A stretch of DNA of 64,000 nucleotides, from positions 74,312,798-74,376,797 of the forward strand of contig NC_059501.1 in the NCBI RefSeq assembly GCF_914767665.1. The letters are read 5' to 3'. This DNA is from Harmonia axyridis. Lineage: Eukaryota > Arthropoda > Insecta > Coleoptera > Coccinellidae. Below the pieces are notes generated by a model. It was not told where the DNA came from and made no database searches. It saw nothing but the letters and a program-made list of their open reading frames with translations. Below, piece by piece: positions 23,162 through 36,100 of this stretch. Positions within the stretch are counted from its first letter, which is position 1; each line of letters opens with the position of its first letter. Position numbers and translations under genes: made by a program.

Positions 23162-26100
23162 ATGAATCGGAAAATGTGAGTTTTTTCTCAACTTTGTATC
23201 CCTTCTACTTCAAACACTCATAGCAATACTGGTAGTATTATTGATTCATTATCTCTATTGAATAATTTCCAAAGATATGTAAGAATAGGAAGGGGAAAAA
23301 TCCTTTTTTTAAATTCACTTCATCTCTGACTGTAAGGATTAAAAATACTAGTCATCATAATATTTCTCAATACCATACACTTCAAATGGTCGTTCATGAT
23401 ATTTTCCATATTTGTATGTTAATTTTTAGCGATCAAATTGCATATATTGATCATATTTCAAAGTTCGGAGGATGAACGCAGAATAGCAAAGCTTCTATTG
23501 TTCTCTACGAAAATTTTCAGATAATCTTCATTTTCATTTCTCAAGATCCAGTTTTTCAACTGAATTTTTGTATAACCTCTGAATACAAATCTGAAGACAA
23601 AACTTCAGAATACAATTACCGTACTCATTGATCCGTGACATGCACTGTCCAAATACCTCCAGCCGTTTGGTAAAAATGGATTAATTTAATCTTTTTAACA
23701 AATATGAACATCCTGTATATAGTTTGTGAACGAAATATTCACCGAATATAGTTTATTGAGCAAATTTATATAATTTTTCGGACTGGATCACACTGTATAC
23801 ATATTCACTGCAAATTCATCCTAAAATGTTCGATAGTCTCTTCTTCAGAAAGTTGTTCTTTTTAACATACTATTAAAGAATAGATTTCAATGCCCACGTC
23901 TTCATAAAATTTGGGATTATTCATATGGTAATATGATAAAAAATGAATTGTCATTCCAGGAATTCTATTTCCGTATATTTCATTTTTGTGCTGTTCGCTT
24001 CATCGTGTTGGTCAGCCAATGCACAACAGAAAGAATTCATCGTCAAAGATTACACAGGGCCAATAACAACGGGAGTGATAGAATCACTCAAAAATGCTGA
24101 AACCTTAGAGATAATCAATAGTACCATCACCGAATATCCAACGAGAATATTTTCAAGATTGCCGAAAATCAAGAAAATCGTTGTTCTGAAGAGCACCTTC
24201 AATATTATGGATCCCAACATATATGACGGTGAGTATTATGTTGAGTAAAGTTCACATTAATTACCTTATTTAAGATTAAAACACTTTGTTCAAGAAATTA
24301 TTCGGGACAACATAGAATGTTGTCAGAAATAATTTCATGAACTGAGTTCTTTATTTTTTTAATCTTTGATTAACTGAGATAAATTTTAGATTGATTTTCA
24401 TTGAATAATTTCAAAATTTTTTTTCTTGAAACAATGAACCAGAATTCATATAATAACTAGTCACTAAACCAGTAATACTTCTCGAAAAATATGTAATTTT
24501 CGAACATTCTTGCATAGATAATCATAGATCAATTTTTCTTCACTGAATTACATAAATTGTGTATGGGAGGAATGCTTGGTAACACCATCCTGCTACTTGT
24601 CGTAGATCTATCAACTGAGTTTCGCTAATTAACAGTAAGAAAAAGAAGATACATCATTCAAAATTATTTCAAGTGCGAAATCGGCATGCTTCTGTTTCAA
24701 GGATCGAATCTATTATTGAGTAACACCTCATGATTTCTAATAAAAAAATCTGAGAATCGTAAAAATAATCTATCCCAATAAAATATTACCTTCAATCTTT
24801 CTGTGTATGAGCAATTTGATAATCTGAATTTGAGTTAATAAATTACCAACAATAGCAATTATTCTGTTGGTATTATAATTGAGAATATATTCTTCGTAAT
24901 TTCATCATAATATTTATTTCCTCATCAAAGGTGCTCCCATTGTTGTATAATTTCATGTTTTAACGCCAAATCATAATTATTATTTTACGTACCTACACTA
25001 CTTTTTTATAGAGAAGATATTTGTTAGTATTTCACATAATTATATCGAAAATTTTGAGTAGAATATAATTGCGGTGATTAAACATACAACCTTCATTTTT
25101 TCAGCGTTTACATTTTATATTTTTCTTAGGCAATTACTGCATTATTCAAATTTTTGTTTATTGTTTTACCGAATAGATCGCCCTATCATTTCGTTACAAT
25201 GTCTATCTAAGGTTCAACTCATTGATGAGGAATCCGTCCTCAAATTCGATTCTGTCCGTCCGGCTGTAAATATGATTCTTCTTATATCTGGTAAAGAAGT
25301 ATATTATCTATGGATTTTAAAATGAAAAAAAGCGTGTGTGCATAATTTTTTTCAATGAGAACTTGAAAACCATCAGAAGTAGAAGCGAAAAATATATGTC
25401 TAAGGCAAATTCCATAATCAAAAGTAAAGTTTCCTTTTCCGTGAGAAGTCTCTTTTAGAAATGAAACGTGTTTCATAAATCAATGTTATGCTTAAAGAAA
25501 GCTTTGAACTGTCCATCATAAAGACCGGATAGTAGAGCTTCATGGCAAAAAAAGGATGCTTTTTGTTCGGGCATGCTCTATGCTCAATTTTCCCATTTAG
25601 GTACTTTCACTTTTTACTCAGAATAGTATACCAATTTTCCTTTTTTTTGTCAACAAAAGTTAATTTTTCTGTGAAATATTACTAAATAACTTTACCTTTA
25701 CGAATAAAAGGAAGCTTTCTCTAGAAGAAGGTCCGCTTAGCTCCCTTTTAAAGGCGCCTTTGTAATAATGCGTTCTTTAACAAAAAAAGCGTTTTCGCAT
25801 GGATTATGGACCTGGCCCTTGGAAAAAAGTATTTTATTTGACTAGAGAAATCTCATAACAACTCAATGACTCTCCTGTATATGTAATTCATCATAACATT
25901 TCGATTTCTCCAACATATTGACCAAGATCTTCGAAGTGGTCCATTCTACGATGGTTGCTCTTTATTTTTCATGAATGTATAGAAAAACACACTATACATA
26001 TCATTTGAATGGATTTATCGTTTCTCAAATTATTCTACTTACGTTCCAACCAATGTTCAAAACAATTTTTCCACTCCGAATCAGCTTACTTCAGAACATT

Positions 26101-27028
26101 CATTTTGAAGGCATCAACTGTGCCTCTTCAGGTGTTGGAAAACCCTCGCCACACAAACTATTCTTTATGTGAGGGAACAGTGGGTACTAAATCGGGACTA
26201 TATGGGAGGTGACTCATCAATTCAACGTATTGACCACTCACAAATTCTCTTGTGGGCTGCGTATCTTTCGGAAAGTCATAACACTTGTGATATAAACTTA
26301 ACGTTTTTAAGGCAAAGTTTCCGTGTTGAAATAGCGCAATCGCTTGAGACAGGGTGCACCTTCGAAAACGCCTCGCCAAAACAATATACTTTTATTGAAC
26401 TTCTTATTGCTACATCATTGGGGAAACATTCAAAAGTAACAACCCTAAAATTTCCCGAATAATTTAAACACAATATCTCTTTTCAGATTCAAATCATCTG
26501 GAAAGTATCCTATTCGCTAAGAACAATGTGCCCAGCCTACCTCTCACTCTTCTCCGCAAGACAACCTTCGAAAAAATAATAATATCCGATCAGAGCCAGG
26601 TCAAAATCATACCCGAAAATTTCGCCAACGAAACGAAACGTCTAAAAATATTCGAATGTTCAAGATGCAACATCGAATCTGTGGAACAGGGGGCGTTCAA
26701 CAACTTGGGCGATCTCGAGGTCCTGAACCTGATGGAAAACTCGATCAACCACTTGCCCTCAGAAATCTTCAGACCTGTTGTCAACTTGAGAGAGTTGAAC
26801 CTGAGCGGGAACCACATCGAGAAGTTCACAGCCGACCAACTCCGAAAGAATAATCTCGTGGAGGTCATCGACCTAAGCAACAATCCCCTGAAGGATCTCC
26901 ACCTCTTGGAGGTGACCAAGGTGGCCCCGAAACTGAAGAAGTTGGATGTCCGAGGAACGAAACTTTCGAAGAATCATCTGAAGGAGCACATCGATAAACT
27001 CCATAATGTTGAAATATTGTCTGATTAG
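23162..27028 (+). CDS. Small secreted leucine-rich-repeat protein
   Basis: Exons: 23162-23175 (14 nt), 23960-24228, 26487-27028; phases agree and give 274 aa. The start at 23162 is preferred because splicing it to exon 2 yields MNRKMNSISV ahead of a hydrophobic signal peptide (VYFIFVLFASSCWSANA). An unspliced alternative begins at 23943. After the predicted cleavage, exon 2 carries the LRR cap. Exon 3 holds about five to six LRRs with LxxLxLxxN spacing (LEVLNLMENSINHLP, LRELNLSGNHIEKF, LVEVIDLSNNPLKDL). No transmembrane segment or GPI-type tail follows, so the product is probably extracellular. Partner and role are unknown. It resembles small insect LRR proteins of the connectin/chaoptin type only in general fold. 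Exon 3 (26690-26990) is clearly more GC-rich than its surroundings. AATAAA candidates lie at 27342-27347 and 27417-27422. A dead mariner sits in intron 2. Confidence 0.82.
25890..26475 (-). pseudogene. Internally deleted irritans-type mariner in intron 2 of the LRR gene
   Basis: Minus-strand translation begins with an N-terminal-like block NFRVVTFECFPNDVA...FGEAF (26350-26460). After a gap it continues with TREFVSGQYVELMSHLPYSP (about 26220-26290) and VDAFKMNVLK plus DSEWKNCFEHWLERK (26030-26130). This is the mariner order, with most of the DNA-binding and first catalytic regions missing. Stops interrupt the C-terminal part. Its upstream edge lies directly beside the splice acceptor of exon 3 of the host gene. 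Confidence 0.65.
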
Positions 27029-27639
27029 TTGTAGATTGTAGATGTTAATTTGTTGAAATAATATAATGTGATGCATTTTCCATTTTTATGATCATCGCGT
27101 AATATGCAAAATCAATAGTTAATTATACCCCGAGTGAATAATGATGGATATCATTCTCAGAGAGAAAAAAGCATTCGAGGTGATAATTCTCATTATTTCT
27201 TCATCTAAGACAATGAACAATTCTCTTGTAAAAAATATTGAAATCAGAAGTCTGTAGTTGTAGTAAGTACATATTATTATTAATTATCGTAATAAGACAG
27301 ATAGAGTATTGAAAAATCCAAGAACTAATGGTCTTATAGAGAATAAAATAATATTTTGAAAGGCTACTCAAAAATTATTCTATTATAATTTAAATATTGA
27401 GATTAATAAGATTTTCAATAAAATGAAAGTATACAATACAGCAATCTTACATGTCACCTGAAACACCAATCAAAAAGAATGACGTCAATTTTAAGTGTAA
27501 CCCATAGAAATACCTACGTATCTTGAGGGTTTTCCAATAAGATGTTTCGTTTTGAATAGCCCACTAACTGTGCACCTGTCACTTTCGAAACTGTCATTTT
27601 TTGACATTCAACAAGTAAAAAAAAACTATTTGGTGGAAT
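27029..27639. other. 3' flank of the LRR gene
   Basis: Contains two AATAAA signals (27342, 27417) that could end the LRR transcript. Otherwise no coding potential was recognised. Confidence 0.35.
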
Positions 27640-28412
27640 TTTGCAGTCACAGTTTGCAAAACCAAAGCACTTTTGGGTCGTCGTGAAGCACCTTCTTCGG
27701 CCGGCAATTATGAAACTGGTCGAAAATATATAGTATGCAGTCAAGTATAAAAATACTCGGCAAGGTAAGAATGCCTTCCCTCGGGAACAATTCCCTACAG
27801 CTTTGTCGCCAATGCACCCCGCACAGCACCCTCAAAGCGATCTTCTGCTTTCTGAATATCCTGGCACTCTCAGAGGAATCGCCCCAAAAGAGCACGCCAA
27901 AATTGAGAGCACTATGGAAGTGTGCAAAATAAGTCAATCTTATAGCTTTGGGTCCCGCGAGCTTCCTGATTCTTCTTATAGCATAAGTTGCTCTCGATAG
28001 TCTCGGAATCAGCTTATCAACATGAAGTGAAAAGCTCTGGTTGGGCATCAATGTGACACCAAGAAGTTTCAAGGAGCAACCGGAAGAAGACGGCTTGGTC
28101 TCGAAGAGAAGCCTCTGGGTTTTATCAATGTTTATCATCATCCCATTCGCATCAAACCATTGCTTTCCTTCCGCCATTGTTTTCTCATCTTTTGACCGCA
28201 ATTCCTGATCTTGCATTCCTGAATTAATTCAAGAATGAGGTATCATCGGCAAAGAGAATTGATGTATTTAGAATGTATTTACAAACAAGATGGGACCCAG
28301 TATTGACCCTTGAGGAACACCGTTGTCTATTTTTAACCAGGATGAACTTTTCTCATCTAAACAAGTTTTTTGTGTTCTATCCGTAAGATAACTTTTCAGC
28401 ATTCAATTCCTC
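27640..28412 (-). pseudogene. LINE reverse transcriptase relic
   Basis: On the minus strand, frames give MLKSYLTDRTQKTCLDEK, then DNGVPQGSILGPILFV (the RT motif PQGSILGPILF), a damaged FADD region, then an open frame of 189 codons from 28216. This frame has KTMAEGKQWFDANGMMIN, SRATYAIRRIRKLAGPKA, FGVLFWGDSS and KIALRVLCGVHWRQSCRELF. The order fits the palm and C-terminal region of a jockey/CR1-type non-LTR element. The YADD catalytic box is lost through a deletion between about 28215 and 28275, so it is inactive. Confidence 0.85.
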
Positions 28413-28419
28413 GTCGGTC

Positions 28420-28910
28420 TTGGAACTTGATATGCATCAAAATGATCCGGATTTTCATCGAAAAATAATCTTCAGTGATTACGCCCATTTTCACCTCGCA
28501 GGCTACATTGATGAGCAAAATGATGGCATTTGAGGTTCGGAAAATCTAAGAATTATTGAAAAAGCCTCCACATCCTCAACATATCACAGTTTGTTAGGGT
28601 TTTTCGGTTGGAGAAGTGATTGAATCTTCCTTTTTCGAAAATGAGGCTGGTGAAACCGCTACGGTAAATCGATTGATTAATGATTTTTTATGACCGGAAT
28701 TGGAAGATATTCATTTTCATTTATTTCATCTTCAACAAGACGGCCCTACACAAGCAACGAAAAAATCGCAATTTTGCAAGAAAAGAGTACAGGCCGTTTT
28801 CTCATCACATCGAGATTTTTTTGAATTAACATCTTCATATTTTTTCCTATGGGACCACGTGAGAAATAAGGGGTATATCGATGCGCCACAATTAATTCAA
28901 AATCTTAAAG
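28420..28910 (+). pseudogene. Mariner-superfamily DDE transposase relic, catalytic core part
   Basis: Plus-strand pieces read DPDFHRKIIFSDYAHFHLAG, YIDEQNDGI and GSENLRIIEK. Then come a damaged F…W segment, QQDGPTQAT-like text, FFLWDHVRNKGYIDAP and QLIQNLKA. This is the order of insect elements with the signature KIIFSDEAHFHLGGYVNKQN…PLDYFLWGYVKDKVY. It carries many frameshifts. It is cut at its 3' side by the hAT-like segment that begins at 28911. Confidence 0.7.
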
Positions 28911-29680
28911 CAGGGGCGGATCCACGGGGGGGGGGCCATAGGGGCCATGGTTCCCCTCGCGGACCTTATAAGAATGTATCCTGAATTATTGAAAAATATG
29001 CTTGGGCACTCACAAGGGTGAAAGATTGGATATGATCTAGAATGGTTGAAGACAATGGTTGAATGAATTGGCATTAATGCATATACACAGGACCATTGAC
29101 GCTAGTCAAAAAAATAGGAGACCAGAATTTCTTATTAAGTATTTAATATTTGATCATATGTTTTTATTTAATAGGTGTAGTGAAAAGGAATCCATTATGT
29201 TTCCAATAGATGGCTTTAGTCCCATCGGGTTTCACAAAAAAGATGCTGTATCCGTAGCCGAGGCAGTCATTTGGCTGATATCGTTTACCACCATTAACAA
29301 GGGTGTAAAAATGGGGGGTACTGGGAGTAATTACAAAGACGAAAAACAACCCTACCTTTGCTTTCGAATTATTTGCCGATGTTTAGACATTCAACATATG
29401 AAAAATTCCTACGATTTTGCGTTCCAAACTAGTTACTGTTAAATGCCAAATGCTTTCAGCAGAACACATATTTGTAATCTCAATTAGTTTTCAAAGCAAT
29501 ACTGAAACTTTGCATACCCTACCGCCCTTGTGCTGTGAAAGACTGAAAGCTAATCATTCGTCGAAGTTTCGCAGTTTCATGTGTATGTGAAAATCAGTAG
29601 TAATAACGCATTATTTATCAGCACCAGGAGCGCCGAAAAATTCTCTGCTCCACACGCAAAAATTAATCGCGCCGGCCCTG
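28911..29680. mobile_element. Possible hAT-type non-autonomous element
   Basis: The segment begins CAGGGGCGGATCC, a terminus common in hAT elements of insects, and a degenerate inverted end GCGCCGGCCCTG closes at 29680. It interrupts the DDE transposase relic to its left. An 8-bp target duplication was looked for and not found. A plus-strand open frame of 127 codons (29059-29442) has no recognised domain, although it contains GFSPIGFHKKDAVSVAEA. The identity is tentative. Confidence 0.4.
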
Positions 29681-30117
29681 TGCATAATGCAGTTGCATTT
29701 ATAAAAAAAAATTCATTTTTCTAATATATCAAATTAAATTTATTCATACTGAAAAGTGAACTTCAAAATCATTTTCGACGAAATGGAAATCTGCTACAAT
29801 AATCTTTTTTTTTGTCAATACTTATTATAATTATAATAATGAAGTTTATTTATGACCCTCTATCTCTTCGAAAATTCCAGAATTACAAAAAAAGGTTAAA
29901 TTATGTTTTAACAGTGAACTGAAGAGGTCACTGAAATAATCCAAATAATCTTATAAGATTGACGGAAAGTTTTATGGTTCGACCGCCTCGTCCTAACCTC
30001 AACTTTAACTTAGTGGATTTCCATATTCGGCCAACTCGAACTTTTCTTAGTACTCAAGCTGTGCCAATTTTATCCCCTGGTTTTTGTACTTTTTGGAAAT
30101 TTTAGTAATTATAAAAA
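29681..30117. promoter_or_regulatory. Upstream region of EPRS
   Basis: AT-rich non-coding interval between the hAT-like element and the EPRS start codon. It should contain the EPRS promoter and 5' UTR. No TATA box or initiator can be assigned with confidence. Confidence 0.35.
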
Positions 30118-33100
30118 ATGACGATAAAATTACATTGTGATAAGTCGAATCCTCCATTAGGTAATCTTAAATAATAAATTCTCAAGAAAAATTACAATCC
30201 TTTTATTTTTCAGGAGCACTGTTAGCTTCAAATTTAATCAATTCAAGTAAAAAGGATCTGATTACAGTTGAATGGGGTCAGAAAAATTGTATAGAAAATT
30301 CCTCCAACAAAATATTATGTGAAACACCTCAAGAAGTCTTGAGAACAATAGCACAAACATTCAAAGAAATCAATTTGTATGGAGTATCTCCACTTGAAAG
30401 AACACAAATTGATCACTGGTTATGTTATACTCTAATTGTTAATAATGATTTTTCATCTGCATTAACAAATTTGAATAAAATATTAGGTCCTGTAACTTTT
30501 GTTGTCGGAAATCAGATTTCTATTGCTGATCTTGCAATATTTTCTTGTCTGTTTGGTGAGTTTCTTTCAATATACTTATGTACTATTTCAAATTGAAATA
30601 ATAGGTATCAAGTCATCCGACATTAACCTGATTCATTTATTTTCAGTAAATAAGCAGTGGCAAGCTCTTGTTTCAAAGAAGGCAGCTCCTAACAATATTT
30701 TAAGGTGGTTCAAATTCATTGAATCCCAAGACTTTGTTAAAAAAGAAATAAGTCAACTAAGCCCAGCAATTCTAGAAACATTAAAGAAAAGTTCGGAAGA
30801 CGTTAATAATGAAACTGAACAACTTACTGCTGGAGGACGAGTTAGAGAAGGAAAATTTGTTGAACTGCCAGGTGCTGAAATGGGAAAAGTTGTAGTAAGA
30901 TTTCCACCAGAAGCTTCAGGGTATGTTATGATTTAAAACCTATTTTTTCATCCATTCATTCATGGAAATAATTAAAAGCAGCATAATTCTCTGCTATTCA
31001 CTATATCTTCAATGAAATGGATTTTATTACAGGTATTTGCATATAGGTCATGCAAAAGCAGCCTTATTGAATCAATATTATCAACAAACTTTTGATGGTA
31101 AATTGATTATGAGATTTGATGATACCAATCCTGCAAAAGAAGATACCCACTTTGAAGAAGTTATTCTTGAGGATGTAGCTATGTTGGATATTAAACCAGA
31201 CCGATTCACATATACATCAGACTACTTCGATCTTATGTTGCAATATTGTGAAAAAATGATCAAAGATGGTAATGCCTATGTTGATGACACTGATGCCGAA
31301 CTTATGAAGCAAGAACGAGAGCAAAAAGTAGAATCAGCCAATAGAAGCAATTGTAAGTTGTATTTTAAAGTGAATCAGTAATATCCACTTATGTCGATTT
31401 AATATTAAAGCAATCGAAAAAAACTTCAAAATGTGGGAAGACATGAAAAAAGGAACAGAATACGGACAAAAATGCTGTGTTCGTGCTAAAATAGACATGA
31501 AATCTCTCAATGGTTGTCTGAGAGATCCAACAATTTATCGTTGTAAAAATGAAGCACATCCAAGAACAGGAACTAAGTACAAGTAAGTCAAAATACAATT
31601 AAATTCTGGCTTAAACTGATGTGATTCAGAATGGAGTAAATTATTAAAATAATAATAATAAGATTGTTATTATAAACAAATAACTTCTATAATGATTTTT
31701 TGCAGCTTTTATAATATAAAATGTGACATTTAAATTTGAAATCACTTTTAGGGTCTATCCTACTTATGATTTTGCATGTCCTATTGTTGATTCCATTGAA
31801 GGAGTCACTCATACACTAAGAACGATGGAATATCATGACAGAGATCCTCAATTTTATTGGTTTATTGAATGTCTTGGTTTGAGAAAGCCTTATATTTGGG
31901 AATATAGCAGACTTTCAATGACAAATACTGTACTCAGTAAAAGGAAATTGACATGGTTTGTAGAGCAAGGACTAGTTGATGCATGGTAAGTTTTTTAATT
32001 CACTGTACTGCATTAAAGTAATTTACATGATGTTACCAATGAAAAATCAGAAGAGCACTGACTCAATATACTTATAATTAAAATACATATCAATTAATGT
32101 AGGTTTTATTGGTCTATATTAAATGATAGAATTCAAGTTTAGAATCATTGATTTTGTAGCAATCTTCGAAAAAATCCTGCTTCGCAGATACCTTATTAGA
32201 AACTGAATTCTATTTAAAAAAAAAGAAGGTAAGCAACATTGCTTCAGCTGTGTTTGGGAGTGGATCCATAATTATAATATAATTTGTTGAAATTTACACT
32301 GATCATTCAACCTTGAATATCTCCAAAATTTTGTTTTCTTTTGTTAATTTCATTTTCTGGAATTTCTGATTATTTTAATAGTAACTTTGGATTATCTTTT
32401 ATTGCTTTTTTTATGCTAATTCCAAAGGGTTCTATGAATCGGCGAGGCTATAACTTGGAAACTATTAGAAGTAGAAAAAAATATATATATTACAGAGAAT
32501 TTATTTTTTTTTTAAACCTAAGCCGAATCTAGAAAGCTCAAAAGCTCTTGACTTGACATTAGTGCTTTCCTCATTTTTTTTTATTTCTGCTTGAATTTTT
32601 GATTTCTATAAATAGGTAAATGCTAAATTTCAACTCGGTCGGAACTACGATATTCCTATGGTTCTAATAATGCTATCCTCGCAAAATTCACGCGATGCTT
32701 GAAACCGTTATTCTTTATATATAGACACAAAATTTGAGGAGTTACTGCATCAGCCAAATAATGTTAACTGTTCAAAATGTAAATTTTTGACTGAAACTCA
32801 GATGAGTATTACTGTATATCGAATTTTGAGTACGGGTATTCCTAAGGATTTGAAAGCCAGGTTTGTCTACAGACGAGATGTTCACCGTGTTGCTTTAAGG
32901 CATGGGCAGGGGCTCATGCTGCCTCGATTTGGTTCAGCCATGTTTCAGCGCTCTTTCACCTTTAATGCGGTGAAATTGCATAATGAGATGCTGATTGCAT
33001 GAGGGGGTTCTTCTTTGAACTCATTGAGAAAAGAATTGAAGAATGTTTTATTTTTGAGCCAGTTACGGATTTTGTAGATGAGTTTCATGGTGATATTCAT

Positions 33101-36100
33101 GATGTATATTATTTATGTTGTATTTCCTTTCATTAATTTCAATTTTTGTTTTTTTCTTTATTCGTATTTTGTCGGGGGTTGAGTGGAGTAGCCTTGGCTA
33201 GACTTCGTCCCTAGAATTTGCCAAATAAAGACACTATTATTATTATTATAAATTATTTGAATGGTTTAAAAAATATTTCATTCATTCAAACCTTTTTAAG
33301 GGATGATCCTAGAATGCCAACAGTAAGAGGAGTTTTAAGAAGAGGTATGACTGTAGAAGGTTTGAAAGAATTCATTATCGCTCAAGGGTCTAGTAGGTCG
33401 GTTGTTTTTATGGAATGGGATAAAATATGGGCTTTCAACAAAAAGGTGAGAAAAAATATGTTATTATAAAAAAATCATAATAAGCCATTTTAACTATACC
33501 ATCAATCTTTTTTCTTCAATTAAAGAAAGAATGCAATAACATAAAACTTTCACCCAAGGCTGTTTGCCTTAATTATGAAATATCAGTATGTTTTCTCCTA
33601 TTTATTATTCAAATCACAAAGGCTATTCTAAAATAATAATTATATTTTCATTTTTATATCACTCCATCTTAAATTTTTTTTCATTCGGAATGTTCACACT
33701 AATAAGGGTTTTTAGGTTATTGATCCAATTGCTCCGCGTTACACAGTCGTTGATTATGAAACACATGTCCCAGTGATCGTCCATGGAGCCAAAGAAGAAT
33801 GTTTAACTGTTCCAAAACATCCCAAAAATCCTGATGTGGGTACAAAATCCGTTTGGGTGGGACCTAAGTTAATAATAGACAAAGCTGATGCTGAATGCTT
33901 GAAAGAAGGTGAAAATGCCACTTTCATTCATTGGGGAAATTTGATGATCAAAAAAATCAATAAGTAAGTTATAATGGTTCAAAGTGGCGTTATAATTATT
34001 AAATTTTTTTATCCTATTTCAGAAAAGACGGGAACGTTATATCAGTAGAAGCTGAACCTAATTTGGATAATAAAGATTACAAGAAAACTTTGAAAACTAC
34101 TTTCTTGTGTGATACACCCAAAGCAAAATTCACTCATACCTTCTGTGTGTATTTTGATCATATTATTAATAAACCTCTTCTGGGGAAGGATGAGGATTTC
34201 AAGCAATTCATTGGACATGAAACAAGAGTAAGTAAGAACAGTTTTTTTTTTTCATAATTCTTCATACTCCTTTTCTTCTAGAAAGATCTTCAGGTTGTGG
34301 GTGATCCAGAACTGAAAAATTTAAAACAAGGGGACATAATCCAAATCCAAAGAAGAGGTTTCTTCAGGGTAGATGTACCCTATGGTGAAAGAAGTCCTTT
34401 CACTTGCAAAGAACAACCAATTATTTTATTTTATATTCCTGACGGTTCAGCAAAGGACAATTTCTCTACTATAACTGCCAAGCAAGATAAAGCCGTTAAA
34501 AAGGTAAGTCAATTAACTGAAAATAAATATATAATAAGTATTTATTGTGCCATATCTTTTTTATTTTAAAATGAATAACTTATAGGAAGAAACATCAGCT
34601 AAAAAAGTCTCTAGTGGGAAAGCAGCTTCAGCAAAAGAAAATAGTGCTGAGAAATTGAATGACGATATTTCTAAACAAGGTGATATTGTTAGGGACCTTA
34701 AGGCAAAGAAAGCTGTTAAATCAGTTATAGATGAAGCAGTGAAGGTTTTGCTTTCTCTGAAAGCAGAATACAAACAAGTAACTGGATCTGATTGGAAACC
34801 AGGTTGCACTCCACCAAAATCAGCAGATGTGAACGCAAATGAAAACAAAGAAAAAGGTCAATCGGCAGAAGCAATAAACGAAGAAATCACTAAACAAGGT
34901 AACATCGTTAGGGACCTTAAGGCAAAGAAAGCTGCTAAATCTGATATAGATGGAGCAGTGAAGGTTTTGCTTTCACTGAAGGCAGAATACAAACAAGTAA
35001 CTGGATCTGAGTGGAAACCAGGTTGCACTCCACCAAAATCAGCAGATGTGAACTCAAATGAAAATAAAGAAAAAGATCAATCGGCAGAATCAATAAACGA
35101 AGAAATTACCAAACAAGGTAATATCGTTAGAGACCTCAAGGCAAAGAAAGCTGTTAAATCAGATATAGATGAAGCAGTGAAGGTTTTACTTTCTCTGAAA
35201 GCAGAATACAAACAAGTAACTGGATCTGATTGGAAACCAGGTTGCACTCCACCAAAATCAGCAGATGTGAACGCAAATGAAAATAAAGAAAAAGGTCAAT
35301 CGGCAGAATCAATAAACGAAGAAATTACTAAACAAGGTAATATCGTTAGGGACCTTAAGGCAAAGAAAGCTGCTAAATCTGATATAGATGGAGCAGTGAA
35401 GGTTTTGCTTTCACTGAAGGCAGAATACAAACAAGTAACTGGATCTGAGTGGAAACCTGGATGCACTCCACCAAAATCAGCAGATGTGAAAGCAAATGAA
35501 ACTAAAGGAAAAGGTCATTCGGCAGAATCAATAAACGAAGAAATTACTAAACAAGGTAATATCGTTAGGGACCTCAAGGCAAAGAAAGCTGTTAAATCAG
35601 ATATAGATGAAGCAGTGAAGGTTTTACTTTCTCTGAAAGCAGAATACAAACAAGTAAGTGGATCTGAGTGGAAACCAGGTTGCACTCCACCAAAATCAGC
35701 AGATGTGAAAGCAAATGAAAATAAAGAAAAGGTGCAATCTATAGAATCACTGAACGAAGAAATTATCAAACAAGGAAATATTGTTAGGGATCTCAAATCA
35801 AACAAGGCTGGTAAGTGGTTTTTTCTCTGTCTCTTTTTCAAATATGTTCAATGAAATAAATTTTATAATAAAATAAAATAAAAAAAACTACAGTACACCT
35901 AGCAAAGTTCCTTTGGAACACTATAAAAGCCATCTAGCTAGATTCCTGTATGCTAATCTTATATATAAATTTTTAAACCAAAAGAATCATCAATTAAAAA
36001 TTTGGTTCTCCTATCTCCAAATGCTCTAATTTTTAAGGCTCAAAAGAAGAAGAAAAAAAGGAAGATTTCAGAAATCCATTTAATAAAAATAATTTCAACC

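Noticed and set aside
26590..26919. A 109-codon minus-strand frame opposite the LRR exon
   Set aside because: It is the antisense shadow of the GC-rich LRR exon; its composition (leucine/serine/arginine-rich) mirrors the sense codons.
29059..29442. A 127-codon plus-strand open frame as a host gene
   Set aside because: It lies wholly inside the hAT-like segment, has no recognised domain, and there are no good splice sites linking it to neighbours.
34561..35841. Minus-strand frames opposite the WHEP array
   Set aside because: They are repetitive shadows of the EPRS exon 11 repeats.
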